Part shown: positions 40,001-53,600 of the stretch, piece by piece | How the letters are laid out: every line of letters begins with the position of its first letter | Position numbering within the stretch: position 1 is the first letter of the stretch | Assembly: GCA_037903475.1 (NCBI GenBank) | Contig: JBAJFG010000492.1 | Coordinates: 372,001 to 436,000 of the forward strand | Origin: Ancylostoma caninum | Taxonomy: Eukaryota; Nematoda; Chromadorea; Rhabditida; Ancylostomatidae | Reading direction: 5' to 3' | DNA length: 64,000 bases | Program-made: the position numbers and the translations under genes | Notes under the pieces: generated by a model | What the model was told of the DNA's origin: nothing | Database searches by the model: none | Seen by the model: only the letters and a program-made list of their open reading frames with translations

Positions 40001-43000
40001 AGCAAGACAGGAAAAAGCAAGGCACGGCTACATAAAGCTTGGGAGAGTTACCGAATACTATCCACGTTGACCACGTACACGACAGGTAGGAAGGCAGGGC
40101 TTCTTCTTTTCAAGGAAAAACAATTTTTAGAGAAGGCTTATAAGAGAATGCACTGTACACGACTCGAATAACAGCTACGTCAAATTGTCAGAATTATACA
40201 TGCATTAGTTCCTACATTGCGTTATAGACAAGTGCGTGAATGATGCTCGGCGAGGCGAGCGTTGGTGAGCGTTTACAACGGAGAATGACGAACGGGGTTT
40301 CTACCGACTCAAGAAAAATAACTGATACAGTCCTTGTCAAAAAGTTAGACGGATTCTGTGATTGCAGAGACGCGGTGGGACCCGAACGGTGAGCGCGGAG
40401 AGAGTATGCTAAAAGTGAGAGGGTCAAGTAGGTCCCGTGGCAATTTTGCGGCCGCGACGATATGAAACCACAAGCGCAATCCGTCTATCTTTTTGACAAG
40501 GACTGTAACTATTTATATACTGGCTCGCAAAAACTGCTATTTTTTATTCTGAAAAACATCCTTCACTAACCTGACACAGAGGAGTGCAACTAGCAACTGC
40601 AGCAAGCTCAGCAAAATTTTTCCAAACCTATTTGCGATCATGCACCTCAAATCTCAACTTTCGCTAAGGACAGCTTTAAAAATAACACCATTTTCACGTC
40701 TCACTGTTTAGCTATTTGGATCCATACATTACTTATCCTTTACTCTTTCATTCACATGAATGTCCCGAAAAATTCGTGAGCAACTTTCTCCGGGGATCAC
40801 TCGCTAACCTTCAGGTAAACGAATCCAACTCCACTTTTCTTGCTTCAAAGACATTGTGTCCTCTCGTTTCGTGAGTTGTAGACATCAGCAGACTCTAGAC
40901 TCACTCTTAGCTTTGATTCAACTGTTGTTCAAACGCCAGAACGCATAAAGCTGACGAAACCCTCGTTTTCAGAGCGTCCGAAAGCGCAGTTCACGGACAA
41001 TTTGGACGGAGCGGTTCGCGTGGGCGCTGGCTGCTCGCCACGGCTGCAGCGTTGGCCACCGAGTTTTGACGTGTCTGATCGATAAGATCAACGGCTTCAC
41101 GCGTGCACTTGACTCGACAAACTGTTCCAAACCCCGTCCCAAGAAATGTCTAAAAAAACGGGTTTCAAGACGGTTTCGTAAGATTTATGTATACAGTTGA
41201 ATCCAGCGCATCGAGAAGATTCAGAATCCGCTAAAATCTCAAACACGAAAACGAGGCGATACACTGCTTTTATAGTGGAATGAGACGAATTCTGCCGATA
41301 ATCTGCCCTAATACGTAATGCGCTCCACGGCTAACACCCAAAGGCGGCGCGAGAAAACAAAAAGCAAAAAACACTTGGAACTACAAATCTACCTCATTAT
41401 GAAACACCATACAAAGAGAAAGTTTGATCTTGATAGGAAAACAAGAAGAACTAAGGATAATTCCGTGGCTAACTGCAGCTAAACAGAATCTAGATGCTTC
41501 TATGCGACTCTCTTTTCCCCGTCATGGATTGGACCACACATTAAAATAATCGCGATGTTGCAGACGAACTGCGGAACTTCCAGCATTACGCTCTGTTTCT
41601 CAGCGTTTCCCTTGTTTATACCACATCATCAAGTGATGAATAAATGAATAAATAAACATCTCAGCAACAAAGATGAGCAATAGAGAAATCAATAAAATAG
41701 CAATTCGACCATAGTTGAGATATATCAACTGCGAATTCAGAAGAAATGAAAATTGGAGCAGCGAGATCTCAACGTATTAGTCCTGGATCAACTGCATTTC
41801 CTGATGAATCAACGTGATCATTTGTGGAAAACCAGGATCTGCGTCCATAAACGTCTGTATCAGTAGGGCATATTTCGGCCACTTTTACTTTGAAAATCAG
41901 TGATGGGAGCTCACAGTGGAATTCCAAATATTCAAGATTGTATGAAGGGTTTGGCCCAAAAATGGGGCTTGCGTAGGCTCAGGACTATTCTGTCCTGGTC
42001 AAACCTACGCAAGCTGTTCTGAACTGCAAAACTGTGGTAACCGAAATTTCATTTTTGATGGAAGGATGAAATATCCACAAATTTACGGAAAACGCAAGAT
42101 GCATTTGTGTAATATTTGCATGTTACTTTAGCTCACTTCCGTTCATTTTTAGCCCAGCTTGCAAGTCAGAATACTACAAAAAAAAATCCCGATGTCTATT
42201 GGGAACTCATCCGAACGTCGTGACATCTACTTCAATAATGTAATGAATCCCTGAAAACAAGAAGCAACTGTCAGAAATTAACCCGAGGGACACCTCTAAT
42301 TCAGCAAAAGGCATGTAGTTGCAAGAATCTCGGCAATTGTTCGTAAACTTTCGGCAAAGTACATGGAACTTCCGTGATCGGACATGTATCTTAGCACAAG
42401 GTCGCACGTGCGCCCTAGTTCTTTCTAGTAGACCTTTCAAAAACATCCTACCACCATGGATTGTGTAGGAAGGCGTAAGGACAATATTTCATTGATTTCT
42501 CAGATTTCAGCAGCCAATCGCGAATTTCTGGACACAAGGAAATTAACAAGCTTATAATCAAAAATGATCTAACGATAATTTTCCATTACCTAATAAAAAT
42601 AATAAAAGAACGAGACTATACGTACATATACGTAACGTAGAGGTTCAAAATGCGAAACTAACATAACAATTTAAAACGAAATAAACAAGGAAAAGTACAT
42701 AAAGCAAGTATATTTGCCGATTTCTCGGCGTCAAAATCAAAAGAGGATAGTATGGTTCAGCGGAAGAAACTGGAGGCAACCTGACTCACAGCTTCCGTTC
42801 GTTAGATTCTGATTGGTAAAATAACCTTTGAAAAGTTTGGAAACTACAATACCAGCCATAATTCTTGTCCTAATATCAGTTTTTTTTTTAAATTCTTGTC
42901 CTACGATCTTCTCATTCCTCTTGGAAGTGCTTCCCCATACTCGGTATAAAGCGAAAATTAAATCTCCAAACGAAAACGCTCCTTGTGAAGTCTTCAGCAC

Positions 43001-46000
43001 TCTGAGAATGGATACCGACATGTCTAACGAGGCCGAATTTAGCAGACTTATATTCTATTAGAATAATATCAACAAACTCACTAGCTTACGATCTGTGTGC
43101 TGCGTTAACATACATAGCTGAATTACCCATACCTTGCATTACTAATACAAACAATTGTTAACTGAAATCGCTACGATGTTTGTTTCTATCACGGTATTTG
43201 TATTCTTGAAATTGTATAAATCAACTAGCGTGGTAAATCAATAGAAAAACTAATAAATAAATAAATTTCAGCCTCCATTAAACATCTAAATGATCAAATT
43301 TCTACAAAGCCAATTGAATTCGTCCCGATCCACCTATGTACAGGGTGCGTGAAAAATATTGACCGCTTGAAACGGCTCGTAAAAATCTCAGTATTTCGTA
43401 TATATGTGACGAGTTTTTTCACAGCATACAGAAAACATTATGGCGACAATATGAGACTATTTCCGTCTAATTTTATCTCCATTCTTGAGAGCAGCTCTGC
43501 GGAAAACACAAGGAAAGACATAAGTGATGCGCCGTAGGGACCGTCGTGGATTTCAACCTTTGTTTCTTCTGAACGATCCACACGCGACTCCGTACTCCGA
43601 TCCGGTGTAGCACATGCATGCTCCTTCACAGTGCACACGTGGTACGATCCAACGATTTGAAACAGGAGGAGTAAGGTGGGCAGTAACTTGGAACTGAATG
43701 GCTCGAGAATGGTTTCTAGTGCAACAATTCTTCGCTGTCTTTACGTTGTGAGCTAGAGAAAAATCTTCTCAGAAAAGGAACGGCCCACTTGTAAACCTAT
43801 AATTGATCCTACCGGCAGTGCGCTTCCGCTGAGTACCATTTTTGGGCCGCCTGCTAATTTTGGCGCTAGAACCACAGATAATGATAGTAACCTATTCTGC
43901 GCCGTTAACAAATACGGAAACAAAGTCTAGTCATCGCACAGACAAGAGTAGCTGATACTTTTCATTAGTGGATTTGTGGGTGGCTTAGCATATGCTGTTC
44001 CTTAGCACTGCTCCATTTCACGAAAGCTTCTCAGAAAAAACTCTGGATCAAGTCAAAGATACCTGCAACGCCGTAGCGAAGCCTTCTCCCGTCTTGTCTA
44101 TGGACAACTGGCAAAAATCCAGATAAAACGGATTGAATAAATGTATGTCTTAGTTTTAGATTTTTGTTGAGATTCTAGGCAACAAAGCGGTAACACTTGG
44201 TCTTCTATCCAGTTTCGATTTTCTATGTAATTCATGTGTCAGAAAAGGCGGTCAATACTTTTCACGCACCCTGTAGATTGCTCCGGACCTCTCATAATGA
44301 ACCCCGAAGTCAAACGTGGTCGTAACGTACAGACCCAAATTTAGCTTCTGGTCCATAATTCACGTCAGATTACAGAACTGCTTTGAGGTGATGGTAAATA
44401 TGTAGTAAACGCTTTAAATCAACATAGTGAAAAAAATCGGAATGCCTGGTCTGACCACACCAAGAATAAAATGACAGTTTTCCTGATTTGAATCCATGGT
44501 GTTCTCTCTCGGTGAGCTCTAGTGCAAGTTAAGAGTCTACAAATGTTCTCAAAACTAAGATCTAGGATAGAACTAACCTGATGAAACAAGCGCATGCAGG
44601 GACCATTGCACTGTACAGAACGATTGGTCGGCTGGAAACAAAATATTTAATTTTTATTCAATGCATGTGCACAGCACATGATGAAAGAAATGAAACAACA
44701 ACATTTAGAGGGGGAAACAAACACAAATAGGGAAACAAAGAGACTAACACAATCTACAGCTGACGGTATACAGCTATTTTAAATATTTGCGAGAATATCT
44801 GACGAACAGATTCTTTTAGCTAATTTAGCTTACTCTGTAGCTGCCCTGTATGTGAAGAAGTTTCTGCGAAAAGATAAATTCGGTTTAGGAAGCAAAAGTT
44901 TTTCCATACTTCCCTTGGTATTTGAAGTCGAAAATGCATAAAAATCATATGGTTTAAGATCAACAGCATTCGTAATGATTTTATGCACGAACACTAGGCC
45001 TTTCTTTGCTCTCCTATTCTGAAGTTCCGAGATTAAGCACTTTGTTCTTCACTATAACTCTCGGAACCGAACTAAAGTGAAATCAAAGCGCTCTCATGAA
45101 CACCATCCTTGCAAAAGAATTTTAAAAAGAATAAAATTCATCGGACCCAACAGCGATTCAATCCTTCAAAAAACTTCTGAAATTGCTTCAGCCAAGATTC
45201 TGTGGTAAAACTGAACTATCTATCCCGGAAATAAGGACCATCTAGAATATCTGGATGCACATGAAACTAAAGTGCGTTCCAATGCCCTACCCCTTTTCCT
45301 GTTCAAGGAACAAAAAGAGAATGTTACGCTTTCTATATTTGAGAAATTGCTTCAAATTAAGATGAATTGCGCTATCTTACATACAACGGTACTACTATGT
45401 AATAGTGAGCTGTTCGAGAAGATAGAAATGTATAAGAATTTTCAAAACCTATCTAATTGTCTGCGCTCTGATTCCGTATGCCGTAGGAACACGTACTATT
45501 GAAGATATCATTAGTAGGAATGAAAAAGCCGGAGTGCGCTTGATACCGGATATATGCCTACAGTTGTGCTAATTGTGCGAACAAATCCTCTGGTTTCAAA
45601 TCATAGTGCGGCATGACATCTCAAAGCCACTGGTATCATTGAAAGCCGGTAGTTCTTATATACCCTTACAAATTTCAGAGGTACTTCCCAAAATCACGAA
45701 ATTATCCGCTTTCGGCCCAAATCAAAGAACTTATTGAAATATTTGGTGATAACTGCTGGAAATCAATAGTGGCTGGTAAACAAGCATGAAAATGACATTG
45801 TACTGAATAAATAGTTTTCCTCGCTTTTTCAAATCATCAATACGCAAATATATGTATGCGAAAAACCCGGAAGTTCCGATAATTAGGTCTGTCCCTCTAA
45901 AAACTTCAGGCTCTACAACTTCATTGGAAACCTACCTCAAAATCTGATAATAGATAAGCTATTCGAGACTAATGTCCTCCGCATTCCATGTTTTCCTTAA

Positions 46001-49000
46001 TTCATCCCATATTTTCGTTAATTATCTTCTTTGATCACTTTTAAACGTTGAATTGCTTGTGAGCAAGAAAACTCGCTGCGTTTGCTGATTTCAATCAATC
46101 CAAATCAGATGTATTTGTCTAGCTTTAACCATGGATCCCTCAACAGATGAGATGGTATAAAGCACCTGGTCGTTGGAGCAATCAAATTAATTTCAAAAGT
46201 GGTTAGCTAGCGGAATAAGGATGGCTTCAAAGAATGCAAGAAGACTTCGTGGCCAGTTCCGCTGAGATTGCTTTTTCCTCGGTTTAATAAGGTTTTTGTT
46301 CAAAATACTGCTATAAAACCAGCCAATAAATTCAACACCATAAAAGAGCTCTGCTGAGGTACTCTCAAACATAGCCATGGTGATGGACATGGTCCTGAGA
46401 CTAGCCGAATGCAGCGTCATACATTTTTTTAAACTCGTACAAGAAATACATATATTTCCAAAATTCGCAAAAATTGCGGAGGCGCGGTCTTCGTCAAAGC
46501 AGCAAGAAGTCTTCGAAAGCTTAACCTACTCCTCCCTTTTTTTTTCTTCGTTAAAACAAAGCTACGTCCTCCCCTATACTTAAGAATCCCATGGTTTTCT
46601 GAGAAAATCAAAAGTTCCCCCATTCAACCCCCAAACAAGACCATCTGATGTCACAGCTATGAGAAGCACCGGTAATCTATCACTACATACGAGCACATTT
46701 CAATCTTGTGACACATTCTACACGTCAATTCTATGACGCCCTTAATTTGCATTCAAATTTGTTCCACACGATTCAGTATTGAACGTTCGATCGGAAAGCC
46801 AAAAACAGTTCAAGATAACCGGTTGTCCGCAAACAAAATGAGCAGACGCCCACATGGTCCACAGTTTTCTAAGCAGATTACTGCGGATCTCACAGCCAGA
46901 CAAAAATTGAATAGTCTCATCGCTCAAAATCAAGATAACATGTAAAACGAATATAGAAAAATACGAAAAAGATGACAGAACATGTACAGCAGGCAGAAAG
47001 AGATTTGAAAACATGGAATACGGAAAAATAAGTCATCAGAAGAGTAGTTTTAAAACCCACCGACACTAAACACAAACACTTCGGACATTGTGGAGATATG
47101 TCAAACTGGTTTCCTGACTGCTGGTAAGGATTTTGAGTCATCTGGAATAAAAATAGAAGATTATTTCTGCTCCGGTAAGAGATATATACGTATGCGACGC
47201 TCACCTGATTTCTTGGACTGCTGAGTGGTGGTTGATCACCGGTCGACATTTGTCCATTTGACATCCCTGGAAAGCCACCAGACACTGGAACCTGTTGTGA
47301 TCCTGGAATATGAGGATAAAAATACATAAAAGCAGCTGAAAATGCGAAAGAAATCCAGAAGAATTCACTCACTGTTGTCGTTGACTTGCTGAGGCATGCC
47401 CATGTTCATGGATTGTGCACTATGAGGTACGCCCCCCATTTGATACATCCCATTGGGCATACTCATAGGGGTTGTGCTACCACCTGACGACGTCGAACTT
47501 GTCGGTACAGCGCTAGGGGAAGCTCCAGGATAGCACTGCATGCCGGCTGGGTTCATGCCCATCTGCGACGTAGGCACACCACCGTAATGAGACATATCGG
47601 GTGGTAGCTGCATCGGCCTGGGTAGACATCCTGGGCCCATCATCATCCCGCTATTCGACGGCATTCCAGGGAATCCACCATCACTGGAGTCTAAAAAACG
47701 CGGCACTAAAATATAGAGATCACTAGTTTCCGAATATGGGGAGTCAGCAGTAGCGTACATACCACTTCGCGTCTTCTTTGCGGGAGGGGCTTTCGCCTTG
47801 TTTGGCGGTTGCGGCTGTTGGAAGGCAGGCGACATCACCTGAGGGCTTGGCCTGAAACAGTGTTGTGCAACATAATCCTAAAAATCCGTAAAAAAAATCC
47901 ATAAATTCTGGATAGTGGGAACTTACACTGGCTGCCTGTTGTGCATAGGTGGCTGGCCTTGTGACATCGGATTCATCGGATATCGCCGATCGTACATAAC
48001 GTCGTAATGTTTCGTATGTGGCAGAAAGGCAAATGTTGGAGGTTCCATAGGAGCTATGTTCTGTAACATCCCTCATCATGCTGACTATATAGAATAAAAT
48101 AAAAGCAATGAAAAGATTCTTGGAACTTCCAGTGTGGAAACTCGAATAGTTTTCCCTTCACTGTGAGTCAGCAAACAACAGACTGCTTATTTGATAGTGA
48201 ACTGCAGAAATACTGAGATATCACTTTTAGAACAATTGTATAGAAAGAATTCGATTGCAATGAGAAGTCGCGCAAACAATTGCAGCTAGGTTAAGAAAAG
48301 GATGAGATTTGAAATTCGGCAGAATATTCGTGCTAGCTGACAGTAGAAATAACTAGGAACTCCAGTGCTCCTTTTCAGTCTACTTTTCAACTACTTCTAT
48401 GTTGCCCACATAATTTTAACTATTGCTGTGAAGAATGTAGATCTTCGCAAAAATCCGGATTTTGAAGAGCAAAAATCACAACAAAGAAAGCAAAAGAAAC
48501 ACTAACAAATGAAAAGCTACGAACCACAAAAGGAAACAAGCAAAAATAAAAGAGTTCAAGTTGGACATCCAGTCAGTCTCAAATTAAGGGAGTCTCTTGA
48601 TAGTTCCTCGAGGTAACTCCAATTAAATAAGATTATTTATTCCAGCAAACATGGTGTTCAAAATGGGTGGAAACAATATGCTTAACTGCCAAAATCCTGG
48701 TCAACAAGATACTCGAAAATCCAATTTTGAAGTTCATACAGATGGAAATTATGTGTATTCTACACACATTTTAACAGATGATAAATAGTTCAGATGGTTC
48801 TATGAGGTCGATGATTGTGGCCCATCAAAAAGCAGAAATGTTGCTATTTTCCATGAACTTTCATTTTGTGGCTTTTATATAGCTCCTACAAACATGATTA
48901 TTGTCGCCAATGAAAGCTTGGCAATGACAACAACGATTACACTAAAAATTGCAAAAATAAACATCTCCAATGCCTTACTCTATTTACGTTGGTATGCTTA

Positions 49001-50607
49001 AGTACAATTCACTCCACTTAGAACATTTTCATTTCCGCTAACAGCTAACAGTGACAGAACAGAGTGCCTTCTTTAGAGAGAACAAATTTGCCGTGAGCAA
49101 TGAACCTCAAACACTCCAATTCTCTTCCGCCCCCTCACTAAGCATCTTGAAAACTATGCTTTTGGATAAAAAGTCCACATAGAGACGGAGCAGCGCAAAC
49201 CAAATGTGAACAAAATCGTGGAAAGAAAACTACGGCACTGAAATATACATCAGCGTGATGCCACCTGAGCACCAAAGATTAAAGGTGACAGAATTTAAAG
49301 AGGCTGTGTCAATTTGCAAACATTAAAGCACCCACAGTGACTCATGGACAGCACCCATGGCTATGCTCAAAAAAACACCTAGGATTTCTCTAGTATGTAT
49401 TATGGTAGGAGTACCTTGCTTTCTTATCATATTTTGTAGATGACACTTTGGAAATCTTCTAGGCGCAAGCAGAAAATGGGAAACTAATTGTATACGTAAG
49501 CACTTGCACAGTTGTTATTGCTGTGAAAGTAGTGAAACGACAGTTTCACTATTGGAAAGGCAGACATAAAGTAGAAACAGAATAATGTGTGCAAGCAACT
49601 TACAGAAAGATTAGGACCGCTAGGATAAGGCAGTATTAGCAATGTTTTCCGACGTTTGTAGTACATTTGAAGGGCAGGATTTCTCATCTGAAAACTGTGA
49701 ATATTCCACATGGCAAGAACGACGACCATACGCCAAAAAGCGATCCACCAACTTGGAATGACTCTTGCAAATGCAAAAAGGCTGGAGGCATGTCGTAATG
49801 AGTGACGAGGGGGAAAGGTGTATTCGCAGTGGGTGGTTGAGGGGGACCCTGATCGGAACCGGGACCGCCACCCTGCGAGTTACCGCCGAACACGGAGCAG
49901 GACGTGGGGCTCAGCGCTGTGCTACCGGATACTCCAGAATTCATTGACATCTGAACAGTAAAGGCTTACACAGCGTGAAACTACGGGTTTATATGATTTA
50001 TCTAGCACGCGATCAGACGGAGCAGCATGAGTCAGCTATTTTAAGTTCTACACCGAAAGTATAAACCAAAAGTACAATATATGATAAATGAATGACCTGA
50101 TCACTAGAAGCCTGTTGCACACTAGCAGGTGACGGTTCCGACTTCATATGAACGCTACCAGTTGATGGCGGTCGCATGGAATTTTGAGTGAAAACATTTC
50201 TGAAACAAGTACGATTCTCCCATGGACAGAGACACTTGGACTACTCAAATAAGGTGAGTCTAATGATGGAGAAGCAAAAAAAAAATGCACGATAGAGCAG
50301 GTCTTTCTTATCATACCCACAATTCACGTCACTTTCTAAACACGTGCTACCACTCTTCAAAGGATCCATGAACATCGCAGACATCATTTCTTAATAAGCT
50401 GTTTCCCAGGAAGAAAATCGATGATGGCCAACCTGTTCGATCCAGGACTCGGCTTGTTCGCCTGCATTGGACTTGATGACGGATGAGCAGATTGGCTTGG
50501 CGACTGTGTCGGCGGCGGCATCTGTGGACCACTGGATGTTTGTTGCGGTAATCCTTGCTGACCAGAAAGTTGTTGCTGTTGTTGTTGCTGCTGCTGTTGT
50601 TGCAGTT

Positions 50608-50659
<52 letters not shown>

Positions 50660-53600
50660 TTGCTGCTGTTGCTGTTGTTGTTGAAGCTGTTGTTGTTGTT
50701 GCTGCTGTTGTTGTAGCTGTTGTTGCTGCTGATGACTCATCGGAGTCGTCGGTTGCTGATGGTTTGCCATCATGTGCATCTGACCGTTCATTGCCATGAC
50801 ACCTCCCATATGCTGAGGCATACGTTGTCGCATTTGGCCACATTTTGGCATAGTTGGTTGTGGGAATTGTCGCATCGGATGCGCTCCAAAAGGGTTGGGG
50901 AGATTTGCCGTCGGGGACATCATTGGAGTACCCATTGGGCCCTGTGTGCCACCGAATCCATACCTGGAAGGGACAAATATGAGGAAGAAAGGTAAGAAAG
51001 AAAGAAACATATCGGTGTTAGAAAGTATGGTTATTTTTTGATTTTTTTTTACGTTTATAGTTATTTTATGAGTATTTCCTAACGAACAGGTTTTTTTAAA
51101 TTTTCTCTAACTCGACTTGGGCTCATTTTCGTATGTGTACATAGCCCGGCGGGATCAATGCCTCAGATCCTCGAAAGGAAGTCAATAACACAACCACTAA
51201 CCGACCTATACTCCAGGGTGCAAACCCGAGTCCTAGTGATGCAGTAATTTCAGTTGTAGTAATATAAAAATGAAAACGACGATGTTACGCAGAATCGTTG
51301 GAAATATACAGTCACTGGAATCGAACTCATTTCGTGCCACTACTTCAATTACATCGATTTCACAACACCACAAACACTCTTTTCCTGCTTGGTTTAGGTT
51401 TATGGACAGCCCGACGTCCCCACCCGCAAAATATTTCGCAGCAAACTTCACTTAAAAATAGGAAAGAAATTCTTTCTGGTTACTACTATAGTATTTCGGA
51501 GGTAGGTGTGGATCTAATTAGTGTATGGATCGAAAATTCGACGGCTTCTCGTATGAAAACCATTCCAACTTACAACCTAATGATGTTGTTTTCGAATAGA
51601 ATCGATCTCAGAAAGATTCCACCTTCAACAAATACGGCCCCATTAACAATTTTGTGAAGGTCCGCGTCCAAGCGCACTGCGACACAAATGTGTCGCGGCT
51701 CGACTCTGTGCTCGGAGAGATCTTCTGTCGCATTCCCGGCAACCTCTACTACTTCAGCGAAGAAGCATTCATTAACTGCTGTAAGGCACACTGGATTACG
51801 TGACGTTCGTCACCCGTCCTTTCGCGAACGCGGCGAAAAGGGCGGAGTGCGCGACGAACACTCCCGGGGTGTGGGGTGTTATACCTGGAGAGGGCGGTAC
51901 GGCCCAGCTCTGCGATTGGTCAGAGCCCGCACCTCTCACTCCAGGTATAACGCTCCATACTCATCCTCCCGGCGTCTGCGCTAGGGAAAAAAGGTAGGGT
52001 CGCGCGCGAATTCGCGCGCGGCGGCGCCGCGGGTGACGAACGTCCGTAGACGGGCACACTGAGGCCTTCAACGAGACGCCAAAGTTTCCTGACCCCTTTA
52101 TGCACGCGGGTAATCGGGAACACAACTCCGGCCCGTCCTAACGGACCTGGACGGAACGATTAGCACTGGCGCAAAACCATCAGCATCGGTCGTGGCGACA
52201 GCCATTATGAGTAGCAACAACGATTTGGTGTCGCTCTTTATAAGCTTTGGGATAGCCATGCTCCACCCCGAGCGGGTTGGAGCCACCTAATGCGTGGGCG
52301 GGCGTTCTGAAGAGCTAGCTCCTGGAGGGACGAACGGATTCCCGGCTACAGAACTTCTAATATTTCAGTTTTTGGGACTTCCTACTTCCAAAAATTCCAA
52401 CCTGCTGAATGATTACTCCTCTTAAGAGAGATTAAGGAAGAATGGGAGAAATTGAGTGGAGGACGGCAGCAGGACGGTGCATTACAAAATATAAGAGTGT
52501 CCATACGTGCGATAGTCGGAGCCGACGCTCCGACCACCTTCACTTTGGAAGTGGGTCCGGGAGACCCCCTTCATCAAAGGAGAGGAAAACGTGAAGAATA
52601 CCGCAGTTAGCATTGAAAATTTCCAAACCATGAAGGGTATTTGAACATAGCACGAACCTAGTAGATTAAGCAGGAATTCAGTTATTGGAAAGGTATTCAT
52701 CGTTGGAGGAGCAAATTTCATTGTTTGAAATCAATATTCTTTGCGCACTTCAGGTTTGGTGGGGAATAAATCTGTTAAAGCAAGATGAATTGAAAGGCTA
52801 GGGTTCCTAGGTAGAAGAGGAGGGGATGCTGTGCAATCGTGTATGGAACGCGAAACATCTTCTATGTATTGTACAGGAGCAAAAGTTGACTTTTTGAAAT
52901 GAGGAGAAATTGCAAGTTTTCCTTGTTTTTCGGCGTTTTCTTTTCTAACTTCGAACCGAATAGTATGAGTTGTATACAGAAAAGAAGCAGAGAAAATTCT
53001 CTATCAGCTTATACCCAACATGCCATGTGGGACTCCGTTTTACATTGTGAGGAGGGTGGGGGAGCCAAAGCCTGTACATTGGCTCCAGTCTGTAGTCAGA
53101 GAAAAAAGAAATAGTGCGCACAAAGTGGAGGGTGCCAAATCGGCTGGAGACATTGTACAGGGTTTGGTGCCTGTACCTTCCCACAAGCGAGTACGCGTTT
53201 TTCGATAAAATATAGTAGATATATAGTAGGAGCATGGATCTGACGACAGGTTAGTACCATTCACTAATATGAAATGTTCCAAAGAAAGAGAAATAGGGAA
53301 AATAGCGTGTTTTTGTGGTTTTTCGAAATCACAAGGATGCAGTCAATGGGGCATTGAGTGTTTGGCATAAATTTGTAGCAAATTTAATGCTCTTTCCCGA
53401 CAGACCCTCCGATTTTTGAAATGAACCGCGTTTTCATGTTTCTATGAAAGGAGAATGTGCAGTTCAAACGTTGTTCGAATGATGACTCGTCCCCCATCCC
53501 TCCCCCCCCCCCCCCCCAGCGCATCCGCAGCGGATGGACAGTGTACCTCTGGTGATTCGTATAAAATAAGGAGGCCTCCACTGAATCCAGAATAGATGTT

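Larger units (their letters stand above)
37096..44577 (-). other. Intron 12 of the Pygopus-like gene (7.5 kb)
   Basis: This very long intron splits the PHD finger. It holds a 933-bp Tc1/mariner-type element, a 178-bp MITE, a stem-loop at 41967-42014 and a GA-rich stretch at 37433-37490. A 156-codon minus-strand frame at 37792-38262 lies here but has no domain or splice support. I see no nested gene. Confidence 0.75.

Noticed and set aside
41985..42030. Minus-strand TTTTGCAG followed by FRTACVGLT, strongly like the Pygopus HRTCVGLT segment.
   Set aside because: It gives three extra residues before the Cys, runs into a stop soon after, and is part of a stem-loop; exon 13 at 37000-37095 gives exact spacing and the full C-terminus.
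46193..46420. Minus-strand frame with TSAELFYGVEFIGW, considered as the end of the PHD finger.
   Set aside because: The last Cys pair is absent and no matching splice sites exist.
46742..47014. Minus-strand DETIQFLSGC, which looks like the next part of the PHD finger after exon 11.
   Set aside because: The expected third Cys is Phe, no good donor/acceptor pair gives the right phase, and exon 12 at 44578-44631 fits ligand spacing, phase and splice sites exactly.
50391..50843. Thr/Ala-rich (minus) and Val/Ala-rich (plus) frames over the glutamine repeat.
   Set aside because: They are shadow frames of the CAA/CAG repeat in exon 3.
52098..52286. Open frame upstream of the H2A relic, considered as its N-terminal tail.
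   Set aside because: It is hydrophobic and lacks the basic Gly/Lys tail of H2A; only the last residues (SRSVR) fit.
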